Below are positions 57,306 to 64,000 of a DNA stretch of 64,000 nucleotides, one piece after another. The notes below the pieces were generated by a model. The model saw only the letters and a list, made by a program, of their open reading frames with translations. It ran no database searches and was not told the origin of the DNA. The position numbers and the translations under genes were made by a program. Each line of letters begins with the position of its first letter. The first letter of the stretch is position 1. Source of the DNA: Desulfovibrio sp. (GTDB lineage Bacteria > Desulfobacterota > Desulfovibrionia > Desulfovibrionales > Desulfovibrionaceae); assembly GCA_016218665.1 (NCBI GenBank), contig JACRDI010000020.1, forward strand, positions 23,482 to 87,481, written 5' to 3'.

Positions 57306-58181
57306 TTATCTCAAGGTAATATTGCTCATGATGGACAGGCAGGCGTCGGCCTTGTTCAGGGTGTACAGGTGCACCCCGGGCACGCCCGCGTCGATGAGGC
57401 CCTGCACCTGCTCGGTGGCGCGCCCGATGCCGAGCGTCCGCACGGCGTCGTCTCCGCCCGCGGCAAAGGCCTTCTCCAGCTCGTCATAGAAACCGCCGAA
57501 CACCGCCTTGCCGTTCAAGGTGGCGATGAACTCCGCGCTCTTCATGCTCATGATGGGCATGACCCCGGGCAGGACGGGCACGCCGACGCCGATCTCGCGC
57601 AGGCGCGCCACGTAGTCCAGGTACAGCCTGTTCTCGAAAAAGAGCTGGGTGACCACGAACTGGCCGCCCGCGTCCACCTTGTGCTTGAGCCACTTGAGGT
57701 CGTCCGCCAGCGTGGCCGACTCCGGGTGCATGGAGGGAATGCCCGCCACGCCGATGCCCATGGCCGGGAACTCGCTGCGGATGAAGCGCACCAGGTCCGA
57801 GGCGTGCTGGTATTCCTGGCCCTCGAAGCGGAAGTCCGGGTTGCTCTTGGGCGGGTCGCCGCGCAGGGCCAGCACGTTCTGTATGCCGGCCTCGCTGATG
57901 GCCTTGAGGAAGCCGCGCAAAGCGTCGGAGGACGCGCCCACGCAGGTGAGGTGCGCCATGGGTTCCAGCCCCATCTCGCACTTCAGGTGCTTCACCACGT
58001 CGAGGGTGTTGGCCTGGGTGCCGCCGCCCGCGCCGTAGGTCACGGAGACGAACAGGGGATTGAGCGCCTTGAGCTTTTCCACCTCGGCGAAGAACTTCGG
58101 CCAGGTGTCCCGCTCCTTGGGCGGGAAGAACTCAAGGGACAGGAAGGGCCGGCGTGTGGGGATCAGTTCCGCGATCTGCAA
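57306..58181 (-). CDS. metF: 5,10-methylenetetrahydrofolate reductase
   Basis: The 291-residue flavoprotein reduces methylene-THF to methyl-THF. It can serve methionine synthesis and, in anaerobes, the methyl branch of C1 metabolism. PFLSLEFFPPKERDTW is the N-terminal signature with the catalytic Glu, and GVAGIPSMHPES and LRGDPPKS are conserved. No ATG fits the family start. A TTG nine bases behind AAGGAG gives the expected N-terminus (Met-Gln-Ile-Ala-Glu). It heads the metF-asd-aminotransferase operon. Confidence 0.94.
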   Translation of the reverse strand: MQIAELIPTRRPFLSLEFFPPKERDTWPKFFAEVEKLKALNPLFVSVTYGAGGGTQANTLDVVKHLKCEMGLEPMAHLTCVGASSDALRGFLKAISEAGIQNVLALRGDPPKSNPDFRFEGQEYQHASDLVRFIRSEFPAMGIGVAGIPSMHPESATLADDLKWLKHKVDAGGQFVVTQLFFENRLYLDYVARLREIGVGVPVLPGVMPIMSMKSAEFIATLNGKAVFGGFYDELEKAFAAGGDDAVRTLGIGRATEQVQGLIDAGVPGVHLYTLNKADACLSIMSNITLR

Positions 58182-58282
58182 GCGTCTGTGCTCCTTCAAG
58201 GTTGCCGCGCCAGGGCCAAGTCTACAGGGTTGGACCTCCGGGGTGGGCACGGAACTTGAGTGCATACTCCTTCTTGCGGCGG

Positions 58283-58299
58283 TGCGCAATGCATGCGCA
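58283..58299. promoter_or_regulatory. Inverted repeat upstream of metF
   Basis: Two TGCGCA half-sites, each itself palindromic, flank a five-base spacer (TGCGCA-ATGCA-TGCGCA). They lie about 100 bases before the metF start, in the gap shared with the end of the Nudix gene. This is a possible regulator site; no known motif is assigned. Confidence 0.35.
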
Positions 58300-58339
58300 A
58301 CTGTTCACAAAGAGGCAAGCGCCGGACGCAAGGCCGCAG

Positions 58340-58744
58340 TCAGGGCAGGGGCCAGCGCAGGGCGGGCACTATGTCTCCGTTGGCGGGCAGAAAGATGGAC
58401 ACGTCGGCCTGGCCGGGCGTGAACCAGGCGAAGCGCTGGCCCTCGCGCGGGACGACGTCGCCGGTGAAGTGCGTGACGTGGAAGAAGTTGAGCTGCACCG
58501 GGCCCTGGGGGTAGACGAAGCGCTTCTCGCGCCAGAACACGAGCCGGGTGGAGGTGAAGGACAGTTCCTCCTCAAGCTCGCGGATGAGCGCCGCCTCCAG
58601 GCTCTCGCCGGGTTCCACCTTGCCGCCGGGAAACTCCCACCAGCCCGCGTGGGCCTTGCCCTCGGGCCGCTCCACGCCAAGAAACAGGCCGTCCTTCCAG
58701 ACAATGCCCGCCACCACCATGAGCGCGCCGCTTGCGTCAACCAT
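58340..58744 (-). CDS. Nudix hydrolase (MutT-like)
   Basis: The 134-residue protein contains an intact Nudix box, beginning GGKVEPGESLEAALIRELEEEL as an unbroken helix-loop-helix with all catalytic Glu. VVAGIVWKDGLFLGVERPEG matches the MutT beta-sheet start, so an 8-oxo-dGTP or similar nucleotide diphosphatase activity is likely. Its start overlaps the end of the ABC-F gene by eight bases, which indicates coupled translation. Confidence 0.9.
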   Translation of the reverse strand: MVDASGALMVVAGIVWKDGLFLGVERPEGKAHAGWWEFPGGKVEPGESLEAALIRELEEELSFTSTRLVFWREKRFVYPQGPVQLNFFHVTHFTGDVVPREGQRFAWFTPGQADVSIFLPANGDIVPALRWPLP

Positions 58745-60773
58745 CGAGGCAGCCCCCCATCTCGGCCTGCACCGCGGCCATCTTCTCCTCCAGGGCGCTC
58801 ATGCGCTCCATGAGCGTCTCGGCCCAGTCGGAGACCTCGCGGTACTGGTTGTTCACGGCCAGCGCCTCGCCTCCGCTCTCGTACGTGGCGGGATCGTTCA
58901 TCCTGGCCTCCAGCTCGCCCTGCTCCAGCAGCACGCGCTCCAGGTCCTTCTCGCACTTGGCGTATTCCTCGCGCAGGGGCTTCAGCGCGCGGGAAAGAGC
59001 GTTGCGCTGATCAGCCAGCTTGCGCTTGTCCTCCTTCGTCAGCCTTTTGGAACCCTGGTCCTCCTCCACGTCGGGAGAAGCAACAGGCGCACACTCCGCC
59101 TTCCTGGCCTCGCGCCGGGCGCCGGTCTTTGCCTCGGCCAGGGCGGCGCGGCGTTTGGCGTCGTATTCCTCGAAGCCCTCGTGGTGCTGCTCCAGCCCGT
59201 CGGGGCTCAGCACCCATATCTCCTCGGCCACCTCGCCCATGAGGTGACGGTCGTGGGCCACCATGAAGATGGTGCCCTCGAAGTCCTTGAGGGCGGCCAC
59301 CAGCCCCTCGCGGGTCTCCAGATCCAGGTGGTTGGTGGGCTCGTCGAGGATGAGCAGGTTGGCCTTGCCCAGAAACAGGCTGGCCATGACCAGGCGGCTC
59401 TTCTCGCCGCCGGAGAGCGCGGCCACCGGGCGCTCGAAATAGCTCTCGCCCAGCATGAACAGGCCCAGCACGCCCATGAGCTGTTCCTCGGTGCAGCGCG
59501 GGTCGCACAGGCGGCGCATCTCGCCCAGCACGGTGCCCGTGGGCCGCAGGATGTCCGTCTGGTGCTGGCTGAAGTAGGCCATTTGCGTGTTGCTGCCCAT
59601 CTTCACGTAGCCGCCCGTGGGGCTGAGCCGCCCGGTGAGCACCTTGAGCAGCGTGGACTTGCCCGCGCCGTTGGGAGCCACGAGCGCGATCTTGCGGCCG
59701 CGGAAAATCTGGAAGTTGAGCTGCGGCCAGAGCTTCTTGCCGCTGCGTCCGGCCTCGGGCGCGTAGCGGAACTCCAGGTCCACGGCGCTCACGGCCACCT
59801 TGTCGCCGCGCGGGGGCTCCGGCAGGCGGAAGGACAGCCTGCGTCCGGGCCGGGCGGCCAGGTTGTCGCCTTTGAGCTTGTCCAGCTCGTCCTGCAGCTT
59901 CTCCACCTTCTTGAGCTTGCTCTGGGCCTGGGCGGCCTTGCGCGCCTTGACCCGGAAGCGGCGGATGAAGGACTCCTCGTGGTCGATGCGGGCGGAGAGC
60001 TTGGCGGCCTCGCGTTCGCGCTGCTCCGCGTTCTCGGCCATCCAGGCCAGAAATTCGCTGAAGGAGCCCGAGCGCAGCACCGGCCGGGCCAGGCCCAGCA
60101 CCAGCACGTGGGAGCCCACGCGCTCCAGGAACACGCGGTCGTGGGCCACGAAGATGAGCGTGCCCTTGAAGGCCAGGAGGTATTCCTCCAGCCACTGCAC
60201 GGCCTCCAGGTCCAGGTGGTTGGTGGGCTCGTCCAGCAGCAGGATGTCCGCGCCCTGCAGCAGCACCCGGGCCAGCTTGGCGCGCTCGCGCCAGCCGCCG
60301 GAGAGCAGCTCGATCCTGCGGGGCAGGTCCTCGTCCTCGAAGCCCAGGCCGGAGAGGATGGCCCTGGCCTTGTGCTCCGGGTTGTAGCCGTACTGCTCCT
60401 CGAAGCGGTGCTGCCTGTCGGAGAGCTTGCGCAGCTTCACCTCGTCCCGGGCCTCCACCGCGTGCTCCCACTCGCGCCAGAAGTCGCGCCAGCTGGGCAG
60501 GGCCGAGAGCACCCAGCCGAGCAGCGGCTCGGAGAGATCGGCCCCGGAGAGTTCCTGGGCCACGTAGCCCAGGCGCGCGCCCTTGCTCATGACCACGCTG
60601 CCGCCCTCCGGCTCCGTGCGGCCGGCCAGGATGCGCAAGAGCGTGCTCTTGCCCGTGCCGTTGGCCCCGGCCACGGCCAGGCGCATGCCGGGCAGGGCCT
60701 CGAAGGACAAGCCGGAAAAGAGGGTCTCGCCCCCGTAGGACTTCTCGACGTTCTGCACCGTGATCTTGGACAA
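58737..60773 (-). CDS. ABC-F family ATPase (Uup/EttA type)
   Basis: The 678-residue cytosolic protein has two ABC domains in tandem without membrane helices. They have Walker A GANGTGKSTLLRILAG with signature LSGGWRERAKLA, and Walker A APNGAGKSTLLKVLTG with signature LSGGEKSRLVMA, with a linker between. A long charged coiled coil ends the protein (about 560-670). ABC-F proteins act on ribosomes (translation factors, antibiotic protection), and the coiled coil resembles Uup. The start is TTG with GGAGG five bases upstream; no ATG fits. Confidence 0.92.
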   Translation of the reverse strand: MSKITVQNVEKSYGGETLFSGLSFEALPGMRLAVAGANGTGKSTLLRILAGRTEPEGGSVVMSKGARLGYVAQELSGADLSEPLLGWVLSALPSWRDFWREWEHAVEARDEVKLRKLSDRQHRFEEQYGYNPEHKARAILSGLGFEDEDLPRRIELLSGGWRERAKLARVLLQGADILLLDEPTNHLDLEAVQWLEEYLLAFKGTLIFVAHDRVFLERVGSHVLVLGLARPVLRSGSFSEFLAWMAENAEQREREAAKLSARIDHEESFIRRFRVKARKAAQAQSKLKKVEKLQDELDKLKGDNLAARPGRRLSFRLPEPPRGDKVAVSAVDLEFRYAPEAGRSGKKLWPQLNFQIFRGRKIALVAPNGAGKSTLLKVLTGRLSPTGGYVKMGSNTQMAYFSQHQTDILRPTGTVLGEMRRLCDPRCTEEQLMGVLGLFMLGESYFERPVAALSGGEKSRLVMASLFLGKANLLILDEPTNHLDLETREGLVAALKDFEGTIFMVAHDRHLMGEVAEEIWVLSPDGLEQHHEGFEEYDAKRRAALAEAKTGARREARKAECAPVASPDVEEDQGSKRLTKEDKRKLADQRNALSRALKPLREEYAKCEKDLERVLLEQGELEARMNDPATYESGGEALAVNNQYREVSDWAETLMERMSALEEKMAAVQAEMGGCLDG

Positions 60774-60885
60774 GCGCTCCTCCAGAACTGTGGCGAAACA
60801 CGCGGCGACGTGCGCGCGGGCAGCACGCAGATATATCGACCCCGCGCACCTTGGCAAGCGGGGGGCCGGGCGCTATCCTGCGGCC

Positions 60886-61167
60886 ATGTCCTGGCACGTG
60901 TACCTGCTTGAATGCGCGGACGGCACCCTGTACTGCGGCGTGACCAACGACCTGCCGCGCAGGCTGGCGGCGCATGGCGCGGGCACGGGGGCGAAGTACA
61001 CCCGCGCCCGCCTGCCCGTCGCCCTGCTCGCCAGCGCCCCCTGCGCGGACAAGTCCGCCGCCCTGCGCCTGGAGCTGGCGGTCAAGAAGCGCCAGCGCAC
61101 GCGCAAGCTGGCCTTCCTGCTGGCCCACACCGGTGCAGGGGCCGCGCCTGAAGCGGTGCCGGAATGA
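60886..61167 (+). CDS. GIY-YIG nuclease-like protein (UPF0213/YhbQ type)
   Basis: The 93-residue protein is a single GIY-YIG fold domain: WHVYLLECADGTLYCGVT has the Tyr and the CGVT variant of the GIY-YIG pair, and DLPRRLAAH the catalytic Arg. Members of this small group have nuclease-like folds with unproven activity on DNA. It is divergent from the ABC-F gene with a short 112-base gap between starts. No Shine-Dalgarno site is obvious before the ATG. Confidence 0.88.
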   Translation: MSWHVYLLECADGTLYCGVTNDLPRRLAAHGAGTGAKYTRARLPVALLASAPCADKSAALRLELAVKKRQRTRKLAFLLAHTGAGAAPEAVPE

Positions 61168-61360
61168 GCGCACCGGCAGGCCGCTCCGGCAGTCTGCCGC
61201 GCGCCCTGCCCATACAGCACCGGGGGCCGCACGTGACGAGGCTCCACATGACGAGACCTCTGACGGCGGCCTCGCCCCGCGCCTCCGGGCCCGGAAGCCC
61301 CCGCGCGGGGGCGCTGCCGGGAAGCATGCCGGCCGGTCCCCCCTGAACGGAGGAACGCCC

Positions 61361-61417
61361 ATGGACTTCCGCAAAAACCGGCGCCCCCGCCTCGACGCGG
61401 GGGGCAAAGCCTGCTAG
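61361..61417 (+). CDS. Possible 18-aa leader ORF upstream of thiL
   Basis: An ORF of 18 codons (MDFRKNRRPRLDAGGKAC) with a strong GGAGGAACGCCC site ends nine bases before the thiL ATG. It has no recognisable regulatory codon run. It may couple translation to thiL or be incidental. The rest of the gap 61168-61360 is GC-rich with a GCCCCCGC/GCGGGGGC hairpin and no gene that I support. Confidence 0.3.
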   Translation: MDFRKNRRPRLDAGGKAC

Positions 61418-61426
61418 GGATGAACC

Positions 61427-62416
61427 ATGCCGACCTCTGAACAGGACTTCCTGCGCGTCATCGACTGCCACTTCCCGGAACGGGGGGAGCACGTGCTGCT
61501 GGGCCGGGGCGACGACTGCGCCGTGCTGGACCCCGGCAAGCCAGGCCCGTTGTGCGTCAGCACCGACCTCTTCGTGGAGGGCGCGCACTTCCGGCGCAGC
61601 TATTTCTCCCCGGCGGACATAGGCCACAAGGCCCTGGCCGCGGCGGCAAGCGACCTGGCCGGCATGGGCGCCACTCCGCTGGGCTTCGCCCTGTCCCTCA
61701 TGCTGCCGGACGACGTTTCCGACCAGTTCCTGGACGAGATGCTCGAAGGCATGGCCGCGCTGTCCAAGCGGCTGGAACTGCCGCTCATCGGCGGCGACCT
61801 GAGCCGGGGCCCGGCCCTGGCGCTCGATGTCGTTGTCTTCGGCAAGCCGGGGCCCTGGGGCAGGCTGCTCAAGCGCTGCCAGGCCAAGCCCGGCGACGCC
61901 CTGCTGCTCTTGGGCGACATCGGCCTTGCGCGCGCGGGCCTGCTGGAGCTGGAGAGCAAGGGCTGCTGCGTGCTGCAGGAGTGGCCCGCGGCCATCATGG
62001 CCCACCTGCGGCCGGAGCCCCTCATCACCGAAGGGCTGGCCCTGGCGCAGATCACCACGCCAGAGGGTCCGGCCATCACCGGGCTCATGGATGTCTCCGA
62101 CGGGCTGGCGCGCGACCTGCCCCGCTTCCTGGGCGCGCACGGCGCGGAGATAACCCTGCAGCGCGAGGACCTGCACCCGGAGGTGGTGTCCTACTTCGCC
62201 TCCCACAGCGAGGATCCGCTGGAGGCGGCGCTGCTGGGCGGGGAGGACTACGCCCTGCTCGCCTGCGCGGACAGGAAACGCCTGCCCATCGTGCTGGCCG
62301 TCATGCCGCAGGTCAAGGTCATCGGCCGGGTGACGGCGGAGCCGGGCGTGCGCCTGCAGAACGGCCAGGTGCTGCGCGAGGGCTTCGACCACTTCGCCGG
62401 CAGGGAAGCCGACTGA
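61427..62416 (+). CDS. thiL: Thiamine-monophosphate kinase
   Basis: The 329-residue enzyme phosphorylates thiamine phosphate to thiamine diphosphate. It belongs to the AIRS/PurM fold: GRGDDCAVLD near the start binds ATP-Mg, and STDLFVEGAHF, DIGHKALAAAASDLAGMGA, GGDLSRGP and MDVSDGLARDLPR are diagnostic. AGGGA before the ATG serves as ribosome site. No other thi gene and no TPP riboswitch is visible next to it. Confidence 0.95.
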   Translation: MPTSEQDFLRVIDCHFPERGEHVLLGRGDDCAVLDPGKPGPLCVSTDLFVEGAHFRRSYFSPADIGHKALAAAASDLAGMGATPLGFALSLMLPDDVSDQFLDEMLEGMAALSKRLELPLIGGDLSRGPALALDVVVFGKPGPWGRLLKRCQAKPGDALLLLGDIGLARAGLLELESKGCCVLQEWPAAIMAHLRPEPLITEGLALAQITTPEGPAITGLMDVSDGLARDLPRFLGAHGAEITLQREDLHPEVVSYFASHSEDPLEAALLGGEDYALLACADRKRLPIVLAVMPQVKVIGRVTAEPGVRLQNGQVLREGFDHFAGREAD

Positions 62417-62502
62417 CCCTGGCCGGCTCAGACTGGCGCCGACCGACTCAGACTGGCGCCGGCCGGCCATCGCCTCACCCCCCCCTTTCAGGAGGCCCGC
62501 CC

Positions 62503-62955
62503 ATGAACGCATCCGCCCCCATGGACATGCTGCCCGAGCGCCCGCGCCTCACGGTGCTGGGCTACGTGCGCTCAACGCTCACCGACCGCGACGGCGCTCC
62601 CAAGTCCGGCGAGGAAGGCGCGCCCGAGGCCTGGATCGAGCTGGAGCCGCAGTACGCCCCGGCCCTGCTGGGCCTTGAGCCGGGCATGCGCATCCTGCTC
62701 GTCACCTGGCTGCACCAGGGCGACCGCAGCGTTTTGCAGTGCCACCCGCGCGCGGACAGGAACCGGCCCCTGCGCGGCGTGTTCGCCACGCGCAGCCCGG
62801 ACCGGCCCAATCCCATCGGGCTGCATGAGGTGGAGCTGCGGGAGATCGCGCCCGCTCAGAAGAACGGGCCCGTGCGCCTGCGGGTCTCCCCGCTGGAGGC
62901 CATCGACGGGACGCCGGTGGTGGACATCAAGAACGTGGACATGCCCACGCGCTGA
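62503..62955 (+). CDS. trmO: tRNA (m6t6A37) methyltransferase TrmO/TsaA
   Basis: The 150-residue protein matches the TsaA/YaeB (TrmO) family, which methylates t6A37 of tRNA-Thr(GGU). GYVRSTLTDRDGAPKSG, WLHQGDR and GVFATRSPDRPNPIGLHEV are its marks. CAGGAGGCCCGCCC before the ATG is a good ribosome site. It lies 86 bases behind thiL on the same strand and is convergent with the periplasmic repeat protein gene, only three bases apart at their ends. Confidence 0.92.
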   Translation: MNASAPMDMLPERPRLTVLGYVRSTLTDRDGAPKSGEEGAPEAWIELEPQYAPALLGLEPGMRILLVTWLHQGDRSVLQCHPRADRNRPLRGVFATRSPDRPNPIGLHEVELREIAPAQKNGPVRLRVSPLEAIDGTPVVDIKNVDMPTR

Positions 62956-62958
62956 AAA

Positions 62959-63636
62959 TCACTTCGCCTTCTGCCCGAAGCGCACCTTGGGGTCGCGCAC
63001 GGCCTTCAGCAGCCGCTCCGCCTGCTGGTCTCCCGGCCGCTTGGCCAGAAACTCCACCAGATACTCCTCGGCGGCCTTGCGGTCGTCCAGCATCAGGCTC
63101 GCCACGGCCAGGCTGTAGTCGGCCTCGGAAACGCCCTGGGCGCGCGCCTTCTTCAGATGGGGCAGGCTTTCCTGCACGGCGTTGCTGCCCATGAGGTGCA
63201 CGCCCAAAAACTGGTTGCCGGGGCCGTGGTCCGGGTTCAGCTCCAGCAGGCGGCCCAGGTACTTGCGTGCCACGGCATCGCCGCCGGGCAGGTCCAGGTT
63301 GTGCGCAACGGCCCCGGTGGCTCCGGTGACGAGCTGCAGCACCTGGTCGTCCTTGAGGTCGTCGGCGAAGATGGGCATGGCCTTGAGCAGCACGGCCGCG
63401 TCGCGCCGGGCGCGCTCCATGTCCTGCTTGTTGTCGAACTTTGGCGGATAGCTGCCCGCGTGGTCGTAGAGGTCGCTGATCATGCGCTGGAGATAGGCCC
63501 CGTCCACGGCTTCCTTGCGGCCTGTGGCGGGGTCGGCCGACACGATGGCCTTGCGCAGATCGTAGTCTCCATACGGAGCGGCCAGGGCTGCGCCGCACAG
63601 AAGCAGCACCAGGAACACGGACAGGATTGCGCGCAT
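62959..63636 (-). CDS. Periplasmic TPR-like hypothetical protein
   Basis: The 225-residue protein has a signal peptide (MRAILSVFLVLLLCGAALA, cleavage near AAP) and a helical mature part with TPR-like repeats (ARKYLGRLLELNPDHGPGN, ADYSLAVASLMLDDRKAAE). I do not know a specific function. The ATG at 63636 has GGAGG five bases upstream and gives the best signal peptide; an ATG four codons earlier lies inside the ribosome site. It is downstream of the nrfA-type gene on the same strand, behind a terminator. Confidence 0.8.
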   Translation of the reverse strand: MRAILSVFLVLLLCGAALAAPYGDYDLRKAIVSADPATGRKEAVDGAYLQRMISDLYDHAGSYPPKFDNKQDMERARRDAAVLLKAMPIFADDLKDDQVLQLVTGATGAVAHNLDLPGGDAVARKYLGRLLELNPDHGPGNQFLGVHLMGSNAVQESLPHLKKARAQGVSEADYSLAVASLMLDDRKAAEEYLVEFLAKRPGDQQAERLLKAVRDPKVRFGQKAK

Positions 63637-63702
63637 GTTTGCCTCCATTTTCCGTCAGGGTAGCCCCCCGCAGCGAAGGGAGTCAATGCGCAGATACGAC
63701 GC

Positions 63703-63738
63703 AAAAGGCCCGCCGCTTGCGCGACGGGCCTTCGTTTT
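63703..63738 (-). terminator. Terminator of the cytochrome c nitrite reductase gene
   Basis: An AAGGCCCG / CGGGCCTT stem, continued after a mismatch by CGC / GCG, is flanked on the left by AAAA, giving a U-tract on the minus strand. It starts 22 bases past the stop of the partial gene. Confidence 0.85.
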
Positions 63739-63759
63739 GTCTAGCCTGGTCTGGTCGGG

Positions 63760-64000
63760 TTAGAAGTTGTCCTGGACGCCGAAGGGGTCCTTGAACTCCA
63801 CGTTCTTGTCCCACTTGATCTTCTTTTCGCCACGGTTGTCGAGGTACTTGGCGATCTCAAGGTCGACCTTGAGCGGCACGTTCACGCCGGCCTGGGCCAG
63901 CGCCTGGCGCAGCAGGGCCTCGCCCTTGGTGGCGAAGCCGAGGCTGTCGCCCAGCACGCGCATGGCCTCGGTGGGGTTGTGGAAGCCGATGGAGTTCTCC
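63760..64000 (-). CDS. nrfA: Probable cytochrome c nitrite reductase NrfA, C-terminal fragment
   Basis: Only the last 80 codons are inside the window; the gene continues past the right edge. The fragment reads ENSIGFHNPTEAMRVLGDSL and ends KDPFGVQDNF. The FHNP motif and following helix resemble the C-terminus of ammonia-forming NrfA, where the His is a distal heme ligand. Heme-binding CxxCH motifs would be further upstream and cannot be seen. NrfA is common in Desulfovibrio, where it detoxifies nitrite. Another multiheme cytochrome of the same fold remains possible. Confidence 0.6.
   Translation of the reverse strand, partial: ENSIGFHNPTEAMRVLGDSLGFATKGEALLRQALAQAGVNVPLKVDLEIAKYLDNRGEKKIKWDKNVEFKDPFGVQDNF

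Noticed and set aside
58182..58339. SAM riboswitch before metF.
   Set aside because: No S-box or SAM-II type core sequence could be found; only an inverted repeat is present.
61168..61426. TPP riboswitch before thiL.
   Set aside because: The conserved CUGAGA and ACCUGAUC boxes are absent.

Overview
The window is high-GC, densely coded bacterial chromosome. The gene set points to a Desulfovibrionales-type deltaproteobacterium: an FdhE-type formate dehydrogenase accessory protein, a Tat-exported iron superoxide dismutase, the C-terminus of a probable NrfA-type cytochrome c nitrite reductase, many sensor and chemotaxis proteins, and GC-rich dispersed palindromes of a kind common in that group. 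This assignment is inferred from gene content. There is no rRNA, tRNA, CRISPR array, insertion sequence or prophage.

Layout. 0-13 kb: a CHASE4-PAS-GGDEF-EAL protein, a THUMP-type RNA methyltransferase, a LytTR/LytS two-component pair directly upstream of the carbon-starvation/pyruvate transporter cstA, a stand-alone Lrp-type effector domain, a NagZ-like lipoprotein, a membrane GT-C/TPR protein and a YciI protein. 13-24 kb: exported SOD, a Kef-type antiporter, trpB2 preceded by a previously unannotated Trp leader peptide and attenuator, divergent icd, an Hpt protein, fdhE, dinB, a small Arg-rich ORF with its own promoter and terminator, a DksA/TraR zinc finger, and a Cdd1-hemC-FmdB group. 24-33 kb: a CZB chemoreceptor, lon with a histone-H1-like tail, an orphan OmpR-family regulator, upp-uraA, and a TSUP exporter convergent with uraA, separated from it by long palindromes and repeats.

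33.7-43.7 kb is an extracellular-glycan cluster: asparagine-synthase-like amidotransferase, PglA-like GT4, PglC-like phosphoglycosyltransferase, two DegT aminotransferases, PglD-like acetyltransferase, PglE-like aminotransferase and PglF-like 4,6-dehydratase, interrupted by a LysE-type exporter that carries a repeat element upstream. PglF, PglE and PglD would make UDP-diNAc-bacillosamine, PglC would load it on undecaprenyl phosphate and the GT4 would extend it. No flippase or PglB oligosaccharyltransferase lies in the window.

44-53 kb: a Cache chemoreceptor, a methyltransferase with an unrecognised N-terminal half, a GlrK-QseG-GlrR-type sigma-54 signalling operon whose regulator has a divergent GAFTGA loop, and a membrane metallophosphoesterase with a tetrapeptide-repeat tail. 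53-64 kb: a small hypothetical, BenE transporter, BFD-like 2Fe-2S protein, metF-asd-class IV aminotransferase, ABC-F plus Nudix, GIY-YIG, thiL, trmO, a periplasmic repeat protein and the end of nrfA.

The strongest unexpected element is the trpL attenuator in front of trpB2. Other points of note are the Pgl-like cluster with extra enzymes, the Lon tail, the altered sigma-54 contact loop, and the Arg-rich micro-gene.
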